From NCBI RefSeq assembly GCF_030817315.1, contig NZ_JAUSZF010000001.1, positions 1,906,501-1,970,500 on the forward strand: a stretch of 64,000 nt of DNA. Reading direction: 5' to 3'. This document shows positions 43,791 through 52,947 of the stretch, piece after piece. The notes under the pieces were generated by a model. The model ran no database searches, had not been told where the DNA came from, and saw only the letters and a program-made list of their open reading frames with translations. The DNA comes from Sphingomonas faeni (lineage in GTDB: Bacteria > Pseudomonadota > Alphaproteobacteria > Sphingomonadales > Sphingomonadaceae). Every line of letters begins with the position of its first letter. Positions within the stretch are counted from its first letter, which is position 1. The translations under genes were made by a program, and so were the position numbers.

Positions 43791-44461
43791 CGCGAACCGC
43801 GCGCGGCCAACACCGCCGGAATAGTCATAAGCATAATCTTGAAATTCAGTCCGATCGAACGATGACGCGAATACGCGACGTCGAGCGCGACCCGCCGTCG
43901 GTAGGTCGTATCGCTGCGGCCGCTGACCTGCCACAGACCGGTGATGCCCGGCTTCACACGGCAATAATCGCCGAACCAACGCCCATAGCGGGCGATCTCC
44001 GCATGCACGATCGGCCGCGGGCCGACCGCACTCATCGTGCCGTTGATCAGGTTGAAGAACTGAGGCAGCTCGTCAAAGCTACTCTTGCGCAAGAAACGGC
44101 CTACCGAAGTAATGCGCGGATCGCTCCGCAGTTTATGGTCGCGCGCCCATTCGAGGCGGGCAGCAGGATCCTCCTCGAGCAAGCGAGCGAGCCGCTCTTG
44201 TGCGTCCACGACCATGGTCCGAAACTTGAAGCACGCGAAGCTCTTGCCGTTCAGGCCGATCCGCTGTTGCACGAAAAATATAGGTCCCGGGTTCGACGCA
44301 TAAATTATGATCGCCAGCGCGATCATCAAAGGACCGAAAATAAGGATCGCCACGATACCGATCGTCAGATCGAGTAGACGCAGCACAGGCTCGCGCCTGC
44401 TGCTACGATCGTCGACGGCAGAATTTGGTACGAATGACACAGAGGGCTGCACAGTCGTCAT
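43787..44461 (-). CDS. Undecaprenyl-phosphate sugar phosphotransferase (priming enzyme)
   Basis: 224 residues, the short bacterial sugar-transferase form (PF02397-type) without the four-helix N-terminal domain of WcaJ. One N-terminal membrane helix (about 28-53), then PGPIFFVQQRIGLNGKSF, FKFRTMVVDA, LRKSSFDELPQFFNLINGTM, SAVGPRPIV and the C-terminal VKPGITGLWQVSGRSD. Starts EPS assembly by transferring sugar-1-phosphate to undecaprenyl phosphate at the inner membrane; in sphingans the first sugar is glucose (family knowledge). First gene of the leftward operon, coupled to the next glycosyltransferase by a 4-base overlap. Confidence 0.93.
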   Translation of the reverse strand: MTTVQPSVSFVPNSAVDDRSSRREPVLRLLDLTIGIVAILIFGPLMIALAIIIYASNPGPIFFVQQRIGLNGKSFACFKFRTMVVDAQERLARLLEEDPAARLEWARDHKLRSDPRITSVGRFLRKSSFDELPQFFNLINGTMSAVGPRPIVHAEIARYGRWFGDYCRVKPGITGLWQVSGRSDTTYRRRVALDVAYSRHRSIGLNFKIMLMTIPAVLAARGSR

Positions 44462-44624
44462 ACAAGCCCTTTTTCTTCATTAGCCATCTTGATCGATGCC
44501 GCGTTGCGACGCCGCCCGTCGGATACCATAACCGACAGGCGCGGATAGCCCCATAAAGATATACATTTCCTGAATTTAGACACTTCGCCGAAGCGATGTT
44601 TCCCAGGTTTTGCGAATTTCAACA

Positions 44625-45692
44625 TCATTGCCCCGAGACAAGCGGCAGGTTCGGAGTACGGTTCCGTCGTACCGGAAACATCGAGCGCGGTGACTTATCA
44701 GCGGGCGGGACGGCAGCGGATTGATCGTTGGCCGAACCGCCCGACTGACGGAGATCGCCGCCCCTGACCGTCTCCAAACCAGCCTGGCCCGATATTAACC
44801 CGCCGGCTGAAGCAGCGTCGGACGCCACCGTCGCAGCGGACGCATTGCTTGGCTTAGACGGCAGCTGCACCGGGTCTGGCAGGGGTGCGACATCGGCAAC
44901 CGTTGCCGGCAACGGCTCCAATGGGGGCACCTTGGGGATCACATCATAGCTATAGGTGGTACGCCCGGGCGGGCGGTAGAAAACGTGATGGCCAATGATG
45001 CCTATCTTGGCGAGTTGCGGCGCCCAGGCAGGGAACACTGCCAGCGTATGATAGTGCGTTGCCTGCCCGACCTCTGCCGATGTCACGCCGTTGAGCACCG
45101 AGGTGGCCACAGCCGTGGCTACCGCCAAGCCCGCCGCGCCCGGCACTCGGCGAGTCGAGCCGTCGCACGCGAAGCTGAACTGGCACCCTGTCGGCCGCTC
45201 GGCACCCTGGTATACGACCTCGCAGATGGTCTTGGGGTAGCGCGGGTTGCGCAGCCGATTGAGCACGACCTGGGCAACCGCGCGCTGACCCGCGATCGGC
45301 TCGCCGGCCGCCTCGTAGTAAACCGCTGTGGCTAGGCACTTGGTCGCACTGGCGAGCTCCGGCCCCAACCATTGCGCGACGAATATGGGCGCAACGGGGT
45401 TTGGCCCGGTGCTGACGGGCAACGCGAGGTTGCGCGCCATCGCGTCTTGGGCATCGAGTTTTAGAACCTCGCTAGGCAAAAATCGTTCGATCGGCAGATC
45501 GGCACTCGGGTCAGCGTCTTGTGCATCGGCCGGCAGCGCCGACCCCGCGCGGCCTTCGATCGTGCCGTCCATCGTGCGCGTTACACCAGGCCCTTCTTGG
45601 GCGATCATCGTCAGCGCCAGGGCTGCCGCCCCCAGCATAAGGACCACTAGTAGGACCCATACCACCGATTTCTGCGCCTGCGACAATCTCAC
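44625..45692 (-). CDS. Cell wall hydrolase, SleB-type (Hydrolase_2)
   Basis: 355 residues from GTG 45692 with CGGAGG 7 bases upstream. One N-terminal membrane helix (about 11-31), then a SleB/CwlJ-type domain: CLATAVYYEAAGEPIAGQRA, VAQVVLNRLRNPRYPKTIC, GCQFSFACDG and THYHTLAVFPAWAPQ. The Glu of YYEAAGE is the presumed catalytic residue. A Pro/Ser-rich tail of about 110 residues follows. Lytic transglycosylase-like peptidoglycan remodelling, possibly opening the wall for the secretion complex. It is monocistronic, divergent from the polymerase at 45904. Confidence 0.88.
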   Translation of the reverse strand: MRLSQAQKSVVWVLLVVLMLGAAALALTMIAQEGPGVTRTMDGTIEGRAGSALPADAQDADPSADLPIERFLPSEVLKLDAQDAMARNLALPVSTGPNPVAPIFVAQWLGPELASATKCLATAVYYEAAGEPIAGQRAVAQVVLNRLRNPRYPKTICEVVYQGAERPTGCQFSFACDGSTRRVPGAAGLAVATAVATSVLNGVTSAEVGQATHYHTLAVFPAWAPQLAKIGIIGHHVFYRPPGRTTYSYDVIPKVPPLEPLPATVADVAPLPDPVQLPSKPSNASAATVASDAASAGGLISGQAGLETVRGGDLRQSGGSANDQSAAVPPADKSPRSMFPVRRNRTPNLPLVSGQ

Positions 45693-45903
45693 CTGAGAAC
45701 CTCCGGCGGCGCTAGTATCTGTTTCGCGGTGCTCCGCCTAACCCTGTTTCAGTCCAAATATGGGACATCGACCTGGGTCGTTCCGGTTTTCCGGCCAGCC
45801 GGCGCATCCCTAGGGAGCCGGTACATCTCGCCTGTCGGTACAAGGTCCGCTATGTGAAAAATTCAACCCGTTGAGATCGGTTTAGCATGATGATGGTCCC
45901 GCA

Positions 45904-47337
45904 ATGATAGTGCTGAGCGTGTTCTGGCTTTTGTTCGCCCTCGCCGCCATCATGCCGCTGCGGTGGAGCCTCACGCTTCTGTTCGTGTCGTTGCCGTTCG
46001 GCTCGATGACCGTAGTACCTGGATCGATCACGATCCTGCCGTATGCCGCCCTGTCTCCGCTCGTAGTTGTCAAGGTCCTCCTGACTACACGTAATCTGAC
46101 CAACCTGTGGGACGGCCTGTTCAACTGGAAGAGGCTTGGTTTTCTCACCGCCTTCGTCATTGTCGGACTGATCATTACCTATTCGGCACCGTATCTCTTC
46201 CACGGCGCGCCGGTTATGGAACTTACTACAGCACGCCCGGCGCCGCTCGCGTTCACCTCGGGCAACATCACCCAGCCCTTGTACCTGACGATGTCATTCG
46301 TGTTGTGCGTTGCCCTGTACATTTTGTTCTTGTCCCCAACCGGCCCCGCGATGCTTTCGTCCGCGCTGCTCGCTGGCGCAACAATGGCGGTGGCGTCGGG
46401 GCTCTTGGACATGGCGACGGCAGGCACCGCACTTCTGGCGCCTCTGCGCACCGCGTCATACGCCATCATGGAAGGGGCGGAAGTCGTCAACAGTCGGCGC
46501 GTAATCGGCTTCAATACCGAGGCGTCGACTTTCGGGGCCATGGTCCTGTCCTTCGCCGCCATCCTGATCTTCATGTCACCAGCGTCATGGGCGAGTAGTA
46601 AGCCGTCCTGGATGCAGAGGGGTTTGATCGGCGCCTTGCTCCTGATGACGGTCCTCTCGACGAGTTCCTCCGCTTATTTGGGCTTGATCACCCTATTCCT
46701 GATGTACCTGCTTCGCCTCGCTCTCTTGCTGGTCACGCCACGAACGGGTCTTGATCGGCGTCAATCGACGTCGTCGCTCGTGGCGCTGATCATGGCGGTA
46801 TTGCTCGGATGTGCGTATGTCGCAGCACGTCCCGCTATCCTCGATGGTCCGATAGCCATCGTTAACAACACGCTACTGGAAAAGGGCGGCAGTGATTCCG
46901 CCGATGAGCGCTCCTCTTGGAATCGCATCAGTCTGCAAGGCTTCACCGCTACCGGCGGCTACGGCGTTGGGGTCGGCTCTACCCGTACCTCGAGCTGGGT
47001 CGTGGCGGTGTTGAGCAGCACCGGGGTGCTCGGTGCGCTGCTGCTGCTGGCCTTCCTTGCACGGGGATTTTTCGCGTACCTGCCCCGTACCGACCTGGTG
47101 ATCCGCTTTTCCGCCATTGGAGCACGCTACGCGTTTTTAATCGTGCTGATCCCTGCTGCCGTCGCGGGCACGTTGGTAGACTTCGGCATCTTCAATGCGC
47201 TGTTTTTTGCAGTAATGGCTGCGGCGCCAAAACTGCTTGGCGACGCCCGGGCACGGGCTGCGCAGCCACGATCGCCTCGCTACGGACTCAGGTCCCAGCG
47301 ACTGGCAACACGAGGGCGCCGGATGCAAAGATCCTGA
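45904..47337 (+). CDS. Membrane polymerase-like protein (Wzy/O-antigen ligase type)
   Basis: 477 residues with about 11 hydrophobic helices and a long periplasmic loop ending at SADERSSWNRISLQGFTATG, GYGVGVGSTRTSSW, which is the usual arrangement of EPS polymerases. The C-terminal 40 residues are Arg-rich and cytoplasmic. It has no clear ribosome site. It resembles polymerases of sphingan-type loci; with the protein at 37852 the locus has two polymerase/ligase candidates. Confidence 0.8.
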   Translation: MIVLSVFWLLFALAAIMPLRWSLTLLFVSLPFGSMTVVPGSITILPYAALSPLVVVKVLLTTRNLTNLWDGLFNWKRLGFLTAFVIVGLIITYSAPYLFHGAPVMELTTARPAPLAFTSGNITQPLYLTMSFVLCVALYILFLSPTGPAMLSSALLAGATMAVASGLLDMATAGTALLAPLRTASYAIMEGAEVVNSRRVIGFNTEASTFGAMVLSFAAILIFMSPASWASSKPSWMQRGLIGALLLMTVLSTSSSAYLGLITLFLMYLLRLALLLVTPRTGLDRRQSTSSLVALIMAVLLGCAYVAARPAILDGPIAIVNNTLLEKGGSDSADERSSWNRISLQGFTATGGYGVGVGSTRTSSWVVAVLSSTGVLGALLLLAFLARGFFAYLPRTDLVIRFSAIGARYAFLIVLIPAAVAGTLVDFGIFNALFFAVMAAAPKLLGDARARAAQPRSPRYGLRSQRLATRGRRMQRS

Positions 47338-47878
47338 TGGCGCCCGTGGCAGAGTAAACGGGCAACTACGACCACAGCCCTATGCTGAAGCTGCCGTGGC
47401 AAGCCTCACAGGAACACCGAGAAGCCTTGCCAGCGAATATCTTGGGCCGCGATCCACTAAAGGGTCTTGCGAGCTTTCCTGTCTAGAAGCATGCCACTGA
47501 CATCGTCGGCAAACGGAGTGCGTTGAAATGCAACCGAAAGGCTTGATCAAAGGCGACAACTGCGATGGCGCGACGAAGCGCATTATGTTGCGTCCAAGGT
47601 CCGAGTTGCGCGCCGACGACCGTCGGGCCGAGGCGGTGGAACTCAACCGTGTTGGCGCAACCGGGACGGTCGCCCGCTGGGTTGATCAGTTAGCAGCACG
47701 GATTGGCCATGGCCGCACCGATCAGCGCGCCTTACGTCATCGAATCGGCTTGGCTAATGGCCCTGTTCATCAGTATGAGCTTGTTTTCCTTCAGCTACCG
47801 TATCCAATGATGGTCTCGCACGGTTGCTCGTGCACTGAGCCGTTCCAGGTGCGAACTGCGCCCTAACGGATTTCCGGC
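47338..47878. other. Intergenic gap, no supported gene
   Basis: 541 bases between the polymerase-like and flippase genes. Open frames exist on both strands (for example 47528-47866) but their products are low-complexity and resemble no family. May be degraded coding DNA. Confidence 0.4.
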
Positions 47879-49429
47879 ATGTCGAGTGTACCCCCTACCG
47901 GACCTGAAACTTTAGAAGGAAATCCCACCGGTGTTACGGGAACGGTGCCTGCCACGCAGCGCACCGCGTTAGCGTCTGTCTCTCTGATAGGCGCGCGATT
48001 GGTCAGTCGCGGCATAGATTTTGTGTCCCTGTTGATCCTCGCACGGCTGCTGACTCCCGCGGATTTTGGCGTCGTCGCCGTCGCGATGAGTCTTATCCTG
48101 ATCGTGGAGGCAGTATTTGAACTGCCGGTCGGGCAGGTTCTACTGGTCGAGAAGTCGGTCAACCGGGGCTTACTCGATACGGCTTTCACCCTGAGCATTC
48201 TCCGCGGGGTAGTGCTGGCCATGCTGGTCGGAGCAGTCGCTTGGCCATTTTCGATCTTTTACCAGGATCCCCGCCTGTTGCCGCTCATTTGCGCTCTGGC
48301 TTTGGCGCCCGCCGCGCGCGGTATCCAGAACCCGAACATGATCGTGTATGACCGCGCGCTCGATTTTAAACGCCAAATTTCAATCGACGTAACCAGCAAG
48401 GTCGTTTCTTGCCTGCTTTCCGGCCTACTCGCCTATTTCACGCGCAGCTATTGGGCGCTGGCAGGCGGTACCGTCCTGACGCCGTTGCTCTCGTTGATGA
48501 TGTCATTCGCACTGGTGCCGTATCGGCCCCGTCTTACGCTGGTAGAATGGCGGCTCTTCAGCGGCTTTCTCGGCTGGCTGAGCGCCGGTCAGATATTCTC
48601 CGCGCTGACCTGGCAGGTCGACCGCTTGGTACTCGGTTGGGCGATGAGCAAGCCTGAGGTCGGGCGCTTCACCATCGCGGACAACCTGTCGGCGCTCCCC
48701 ACCCAGATTCTATTGAACCCTGTGGTCGGGCCATTGTCGGTATCGCTCAGTCAGGTCCGCGACGACGAACAGCGGCTTCAACGTGCCTATCTGAAGCTGA
48801 TGAGCATTGTCGCGATGGTTGGCTTTCCTGCGTTGACGGGACTTGCCCTGCTTGCCGACCCGTTCGTCCGCGTCGCGCTCGGCCCTGCGTGGGGCAACGC
48901 GGGAGAGATCCTGCGGTGGCTGGCGTTGGCGGCCATCCCCGGCTTGATGTGGACGCCCTTCAATACGCTGGCGCTAGCGACCAAGCGCTCATGGCTGATT
49001 TTCAGTCGCCAAGTGTTCGATTTTATCGTCAAGGTCCCTGCTGCGATCGGCCTCATCCTCACTTTCGGGTTGATCGGCGCCTGCATGGCGCGCGGCATCG
49101 CCACCACGGTTATCGGCATTGCCAGCCTGTTTGCCGCCCGCAAGATCACTGCCATTCCCATCAGGACCCAGTTGCAAGCGATGGCACGTCCGGCACTGGG
49201 CACGGGCATCATGACCGCGCTACTTTTCTGGCCGGTGACTCACCTGTTCACGAGTTCCGGGCTCCCGTTGACGCTGGCGATAATGGCAGGGATTGGCCTG
49301 GTAGGAGGCGTCATTTACCTCAGCTCATTGGGTATATTGTGGAAGGCCGCGGGATCACCGGACGGGGGTGAAACATTCCTCTTCTCGTCGCTGGCTCACA
49401 TACGTTCGGCAGGACACCGAAACCGCTGA
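47879..49429 (+). CDS. Wzx-type polysaccharide flippase
   Basis: 516 residues, MOP-superfamily oligosaccharide translocase with about 14 hydrophobic segments. The N-terminal VSLIGARLVSRGIDFVSLLI, then LLTPADFGVVAVAMS, LPVGQVLLVEKSVNRGLLDTAF and VDRLVLGWAMSKPEVGRF are characteristic of the Polysacc_synt_3/RfbX-like group. Flips the undecaprenyl-linked repeat unit to the periplasm. It overlaps nothing; its position between polymerase and glycosyltransferase genes is typical. Start ATG 47879. Confidence 0.9.
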   Translation: MSSVPPTGPETLEGNPTGVTGTVPATQRTALASVSLIGARLVSRGIDFVSLLILARLLTPADFGVVAVAMSLILIVEAVFELPVGQVLLVEKSVNRGLLDTAFTLSILRGVVLAMLVGAVAWPFSIFYQDPRLLPLICALALAPAARGIQNPNMIVYDRALDFKRQISIDVTSKVVSCLLSGLLAYFTRSYWALAGGTVLTPLLSLMMSFALVPYRPRLTLVEWRLFSGFLGWLSAGQIFSALTWQVDRLVLGWAMSKPEVGRFTIADNLSALPTQILLNPVVGPLSVSLSQVRDDEQRLQRAYLKLMSIVAMVGFPALTGLALLADPFVRVALGPAWGNAGEILRWLALAAIPGLMWTPFNTLALATKRSWLIFSRQVFDFIVKVPAAIGLILTFGLIGACMARGIATTVIGIASLFAARKITAIPIRTQLQAMARPALGTGIMTALLFWPVTHLFTSSGLPLTLAIMAGIGLVGGVIYLSSLGILWKAAGSPDGGETFLFSSLAHIRSAGHRNR

Positions 49430-49499
49430 AAGTAGATCGAGTATCCAAGTCTAACTCTGCGGGCTTTCGTCGCCGGACGGTGAAGGCCGATGGATAGGC

Positions 49500-50453
49500 T
49501 TAATCCGACAACGCCGCCTTATCGAAGACCTCCAGCGCCGCCTCAGAACGACTTGATGACAACTTACGGGTAAACAGCTTTTCCCCTCGCGAGGCGAGGA
49601 TCGCTGTCGCATCCTCGGAGGTGGTGATCGGCACCTTGGGCGTCAGGACATGAACATTGCTATAGGCGAACGGGCCGCCAATCTTCGAAATATCCACATA
49701 CGGTTCGATTGGTGAAGCCTGATCGACATAGGGCGAGTTTTCCACCAACGTATGCAGAAAGATTTCGTCAGGACCGAACGCTGGGCGAAGGAAGTCGGTA
49801 AGGCGACGATCGTTGTCCGCCTTTTCCACGCAATACGCAGCGCACTCGCGCGTAAGCGCTACCCAATTGGAACCCGCGGCAAACCGAACGCCTTTCGGCA
49901 GACGGCGGGGTAACAGCCTCAACATCCGCTCAAGTACGAACAAAGGACGACGTTTCCAAGTGAATCGGTCAGCCCATTCGCGAAAGAAGCGACCACGGAT
50001 TCGCCATGTCTGATGGCTGTCATTCGACGACATCAGGTCAAACCGACGGATGAATTGCTGCCTCGGTCGTTTCTGGAAAAAATCGAGGATTTCGCGGTTT
50101 GATGCCAATGGGTAATCCGCGCCCGAGATTACCACGAAATGGGTACAGCGCTCGTCCGTAGCGGCAAGCGCCGCCTTGAACGTCAACAGGGTGGATCTGC
50201 ACTGGCTGAAGCCAGCCCATTTCACATGGATTCGGTCAGCGACAAAATGGACGTTCGGCAGGGTCCGGACCTGCTCCTCGAACTGGGCCAGTGGCGACCT
50301 CTTATCGAGGTGAACAAAGGCTGCTGCGTCTGGGTGGCTCAACCGATGCATCAGTCGGCCGAACAGTTGCGGGTCGCCGTGAGCTAGAACGATATAGGCA
50401 ATGCTGACGGACGGTTTGGTTGCCGGTCCGTCCAAAAACATGTCGTCAGTCAT
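49500..50453 (-). CDS. GT14-like beta-1,6-N-acetylglucosaminyltransferase (core-2/I-branching type)
   Basis: 317 residues from ATG 50453, preceded by GAGG at 7 bases; the frame upstream is not credible. SIAYIVLAHGDPQLFGRLMHRL, then FVHLDKRSPLAQF, TFKAALAATDERCTHFVVISGADYPL (the Leloir GT14 core motif) and PDEIFLHTLVENSP. Related to bacterial Branch-domain enzymes that add GlcNAc or xylose side chains. Likely adds a branch to the EPS. Convergent with the flippase gene, leftward. Confidence 0.88.
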   Translation of the reverse strand: MTDDMFLDGPATKPSVSIAYIVLAHGDPQLFGRLMHRLSHPDAAAFVHLDKRSPLAQFEEQVRTLPNVHFVADRIHVKWAGFSQCRSTLLTFKAALAATDERCTHFVVISGADYPLASNREILDFFQKRPRQQFIRRFDLMSSNDSHQTWRIRGRFFREWADRFTWKRRPLFVLERMLRLLPRRLPKGVRFAAGSNWVALTRECAAYCVEKADNDRRLTDFLRPAFGPDEIFLHTLVENSPYVDQASPIEPYVDISKIGGPFAYSNVHVLTPKVPITTSEDATAILASRGEKLFTRKLSSSRSEAALEVFDKAALSD

Positions 50454-50975
50454 AACGTACCTCGTCAGGCGGCGCTGGTAATTGCACCACGCCTGTAACC
50501 GACAAGGCGACTGAGACAATGTCTAAAATCGTTTCTAGGAGACAGATGCGTCGACAATTCAGACGCTTAGATCAGTGGCATGCCAAGCCCCGCTGTTCGT
50601 ACGACACTAACTCTATATCCAGCACGGTACGGTACCGTAACGACATCAAAGTACCAGCCCAATATCGCGGGAGCACTTCAACTCCGACGAGCTACCGCTG
50701 GGAACCGCGCGATAGGGTAACCAAGCTAGCCGCAGCTATGGGATCGTTCGAGGGCCGGGAAGGTCAGAACATACTCCAACAAGCTCTGCGAACACGTGTG
50801 GAACGTTGTCCTCTGGACAACGCTCCCCCGGACGGGATCGACGCGTAGACTATGGCAAACCGGTCCGCTTCGATCTCAGGCGGCCCTAACGTTTTATCGT
50901 CAACCGCCAACGTGAGATCCGCTCATTGGCGATGGCCGATTTTGACAGATGGGCCTCATGACGAGGGTCCGGGAA
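50454..50975. other. Intergenic region, lower GC, no supported gene
   Basis: 522 bases. Frames such as 50519-50848 give no recognisable product and have poor codon composition. Contains the palindromic run CGGTACGGTACCGTA near 50624. Confidence 0.4.
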
Positions 50976-51125
50976 CTACAAGACAACCACGCCGATGACC
51001 GCCCAAAGCGCTAAACTCATCGGCAATGCCAGCAACACGCCATGGGCACCATACGGGTGCCAATTACGGGTTTTCGGCACGTTGCGACCGGACGCCGATG
51101 CGAAACCAGCTATGTGTGATGCCAT
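50976..51125 (-). CDS. 49-residue small membrane protein
   Basis: ATG 51125 to TAG 50976, preceded by GGAGAGGAAAG. N-terminal polar part with RNVPKTRNWHPYGAHG, then a hydrophobic segment LLALPMSLALWAVIGVVVL (31-49) that would insert in the membrane. The ribosome site and clean membrane segment support expression. A similar C-terminal anchor (ATLWAVIAGIYW) occurs in the PilZ protein at 30959. Function unknown. Confidence 0.5.
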   Translation of the reverse strand: MASHIAGFASASGRNVPKTRNWHPYGAHGVLLALPMSLALWAVIGVVVL

Positions 51126-51419
51126 CTTTCCTCTCCACTACGCCTTTATGGCTCTGGAGAGATAAATGGTTAACGCGGCGACGGTTTGCAACAACCTTCA
51201 AGCCGGATAGTGCAGATTCATCGCTGAACCGGCGTTCCTCCTTACGGCCTGGAGGCTCCTTTGGGGCCTGCCGCCAGGGCACAATGCCCTGCGGAGATCG
51301 TCAAACCATCGCTTCGAAGCACCCTGCCGCTGGATACACCGACGCGGTCCGATACCGGATGATTAAGACCCGCTTCCAAGTCGATACCAGACTCCAGCCA
51401 CGGACAAGGCGGGCCTGTC

Positions 51420-51563
51420 CTACTCCTGAAAGTAGTTGCGCATACCGGAGCGCCGCTGACGGCGGCGACGACGACGCCACCACAGTCCCACGCTTCCCAG
51501 CAGGATGGCCGCACAAACGCCGAACAAAATGCAAGCAACCAGCAGGCGATCACTTGGTGACAT
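51420..51563 (-). CDS. 47-residue small membrane protein with Arg cluster
   Basis: ATG 51563 to TAG 51420, with GGAGGGG 5 bases upstream, a very strong ribosome site. A hydrophobic helix (about 7-29, LLVACILFGVCAAILLGSVG) followed by WWRRRRRRQRRSG gives a single-pass protein with a positive cytoplasmic tail. Unknown family; the Arg run resembles the end of PEP-CTERM-type sorting tails, but the PEP motif is absent. Lies in a leftward stretch of tiny genes between the GT14 gene and galE remnant. Confidence 0.55.
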   Translation of the reverse strand: MSPSDRLLVACILFGVCAAILLGSVGLWWRRRRRRQRRSGMRNYFQE

Positions 51564-52007
51564 TAATCCCCTCCCGGTGGCGATAACGAATCAGGAACGG
51601 CCGAGGAGAGACCACGCCCACTGACAATCTTTCAACTGGCAACCAGGCGACAATTCGCACTGCCATCCTGGCGTGGCAAGAGCCAATGCCATCCCTTTAA
51701 CGATGAATGATCATAACTCTACCCTAAGTGAAGGATTCTCGTGCAGCGACCGATTCTGGTCGATGTTGGCCCTGCGTGCCCCCCGCCGCCGCCATCTGCT
51801 GAGGGGTTTCACCAGACCGTTTGTGATCTTAGCCTCGCAAACTGACTCTCTGATGACAGCCTACCGGCTGCGACAAAATGCGTTGAGTTTGCCCGTTGTG
51901 TCGTTGCTCGTACGCTGAGACATCGTCCCCATACGTATGAGACGCCGTTCAGCTTAACGTCCGGGCGCCTCTGCAAGCCGCCCTCGCGATGGCAAACTCC
52001 ATACTGC
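51564..52007. other. Intergenic region, no supported gene
   Basis: 444 bases with scattered short frames on both strands, none with a recognisable product. It ends where the galE remnant begins abruptly inside the family sequence, so a deletion or rearrangement junction probably lies near 52005. Confidence 0.4.
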
Positions 52008-52740
52008 GACCCGCTCAAATATTACCGCAACAACACCGCCGCCAGCCGCGCGCTGATCGAAAGCGCGATCGTCGAGGGCGTGCCGCACTTCATCTTCTCG
52101 TCGACGGCCGCGACGTACGGCACGCCCGAGAAGGTGCCGATCGCGGAAGGCGATCCGACCTTGCCGATCAATCCGTATGGCATGTCGAAGCTGATGACCG
52201 AGGCGATGCTGCGCGACGTCGCGGCGGCGCACCCGATGAACTATGCGGCGCTGCGCTACTTCAACGTCGCGGGTGCCGATCCTAAGGGGCGGAGCGGCCA
52301 GTCTACGGTCGGCGCGACTCACCTGATCAAGATCGCGGTCGAGACAGCGACCGGCAAGCGCAGCCATGTCGGCGTCTACGGCACCGACTTCGACACGCCC
52401 GACGGCACCGACGTGCGCGATTACATTCACGTGACCGACGTCGCCGCCGCGCAGGTCGCCGCTGGAGGTTTTGGTCGCCGACCCTGCCAAGAGTCACACG
52501 CTCAACGCAGGGTACGGCAAGGGCTTCTCGGTGATCGAGGTTCTCGACGCGGTCGACAAGGTTACGAACATGACGATCGAACGTTGGCTAGAAGGGCGTC
52601 GCTAGGGCGATCCGGCGATGCTGCTCTCCGACAACAGCGCGATCCTGGCGCAACTCGACTGGACGCCCCGCCACGCAGACCTCGACGGCATCGTGCGAGA
52701 CGCGCTTGCCTGGGAACGCAAACTCGATGACGGCGCCGTT
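52008..52740 (+). pseudogene. galE: UDP-glucose 4-epimerase remnant
   Basis: Sequence of the SDR-type UDP-glucose 4-epimerase starts in mid-protein (DPLKYYRNNTAAS), so the nucleotide-binding GxxGxxG N-terminus is missing. The middle is well conserved: FSSTAATYGTP, the catalytic NPYGMSK (Y-x-x-x-K), LRYFNVAGADP and GTDVRDYIHVTD. Near 52450-52465 the frame shifts (two bases missing in GTCGCCGCTGGAG). The C-terminal part, in another frame, has a TAG at about 52603 before GDPAMLLSDN. At least three lesions make it a pseudogene. High GC and native codon use suggest an old host copy. Confidence 0.88.
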
Positions 52741-52947
52741 CGGGCACGTCCAAAGAGGTAGCCTTGCCAAGCTGCACAGAGGCTTCTGCTGGACGGCAGC
52801 CAACATGACTGCCGAACAGAAATGAAATGACGAACCGACGCGTCGATATCATGGCTCGGCTATTGAGCCGAGGTGGCTGGTTGCCGTGAGGGGCAACCAG
52901 CGTTGCAAGGTTCACGCCGCCAGTAAGCCCCCCCCTCATACCGTTAC

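Noticed and set aside
47528..47866. 112-codon frame in the gap before the flippase gene
   Set aside because: Low coding character and no family features on either strand.
51026..51586. 186-codon plus-strand frame
   Set aside because: It opposes two better-supported short minus-strand genes with strong ribosome sites, and its product looks random.
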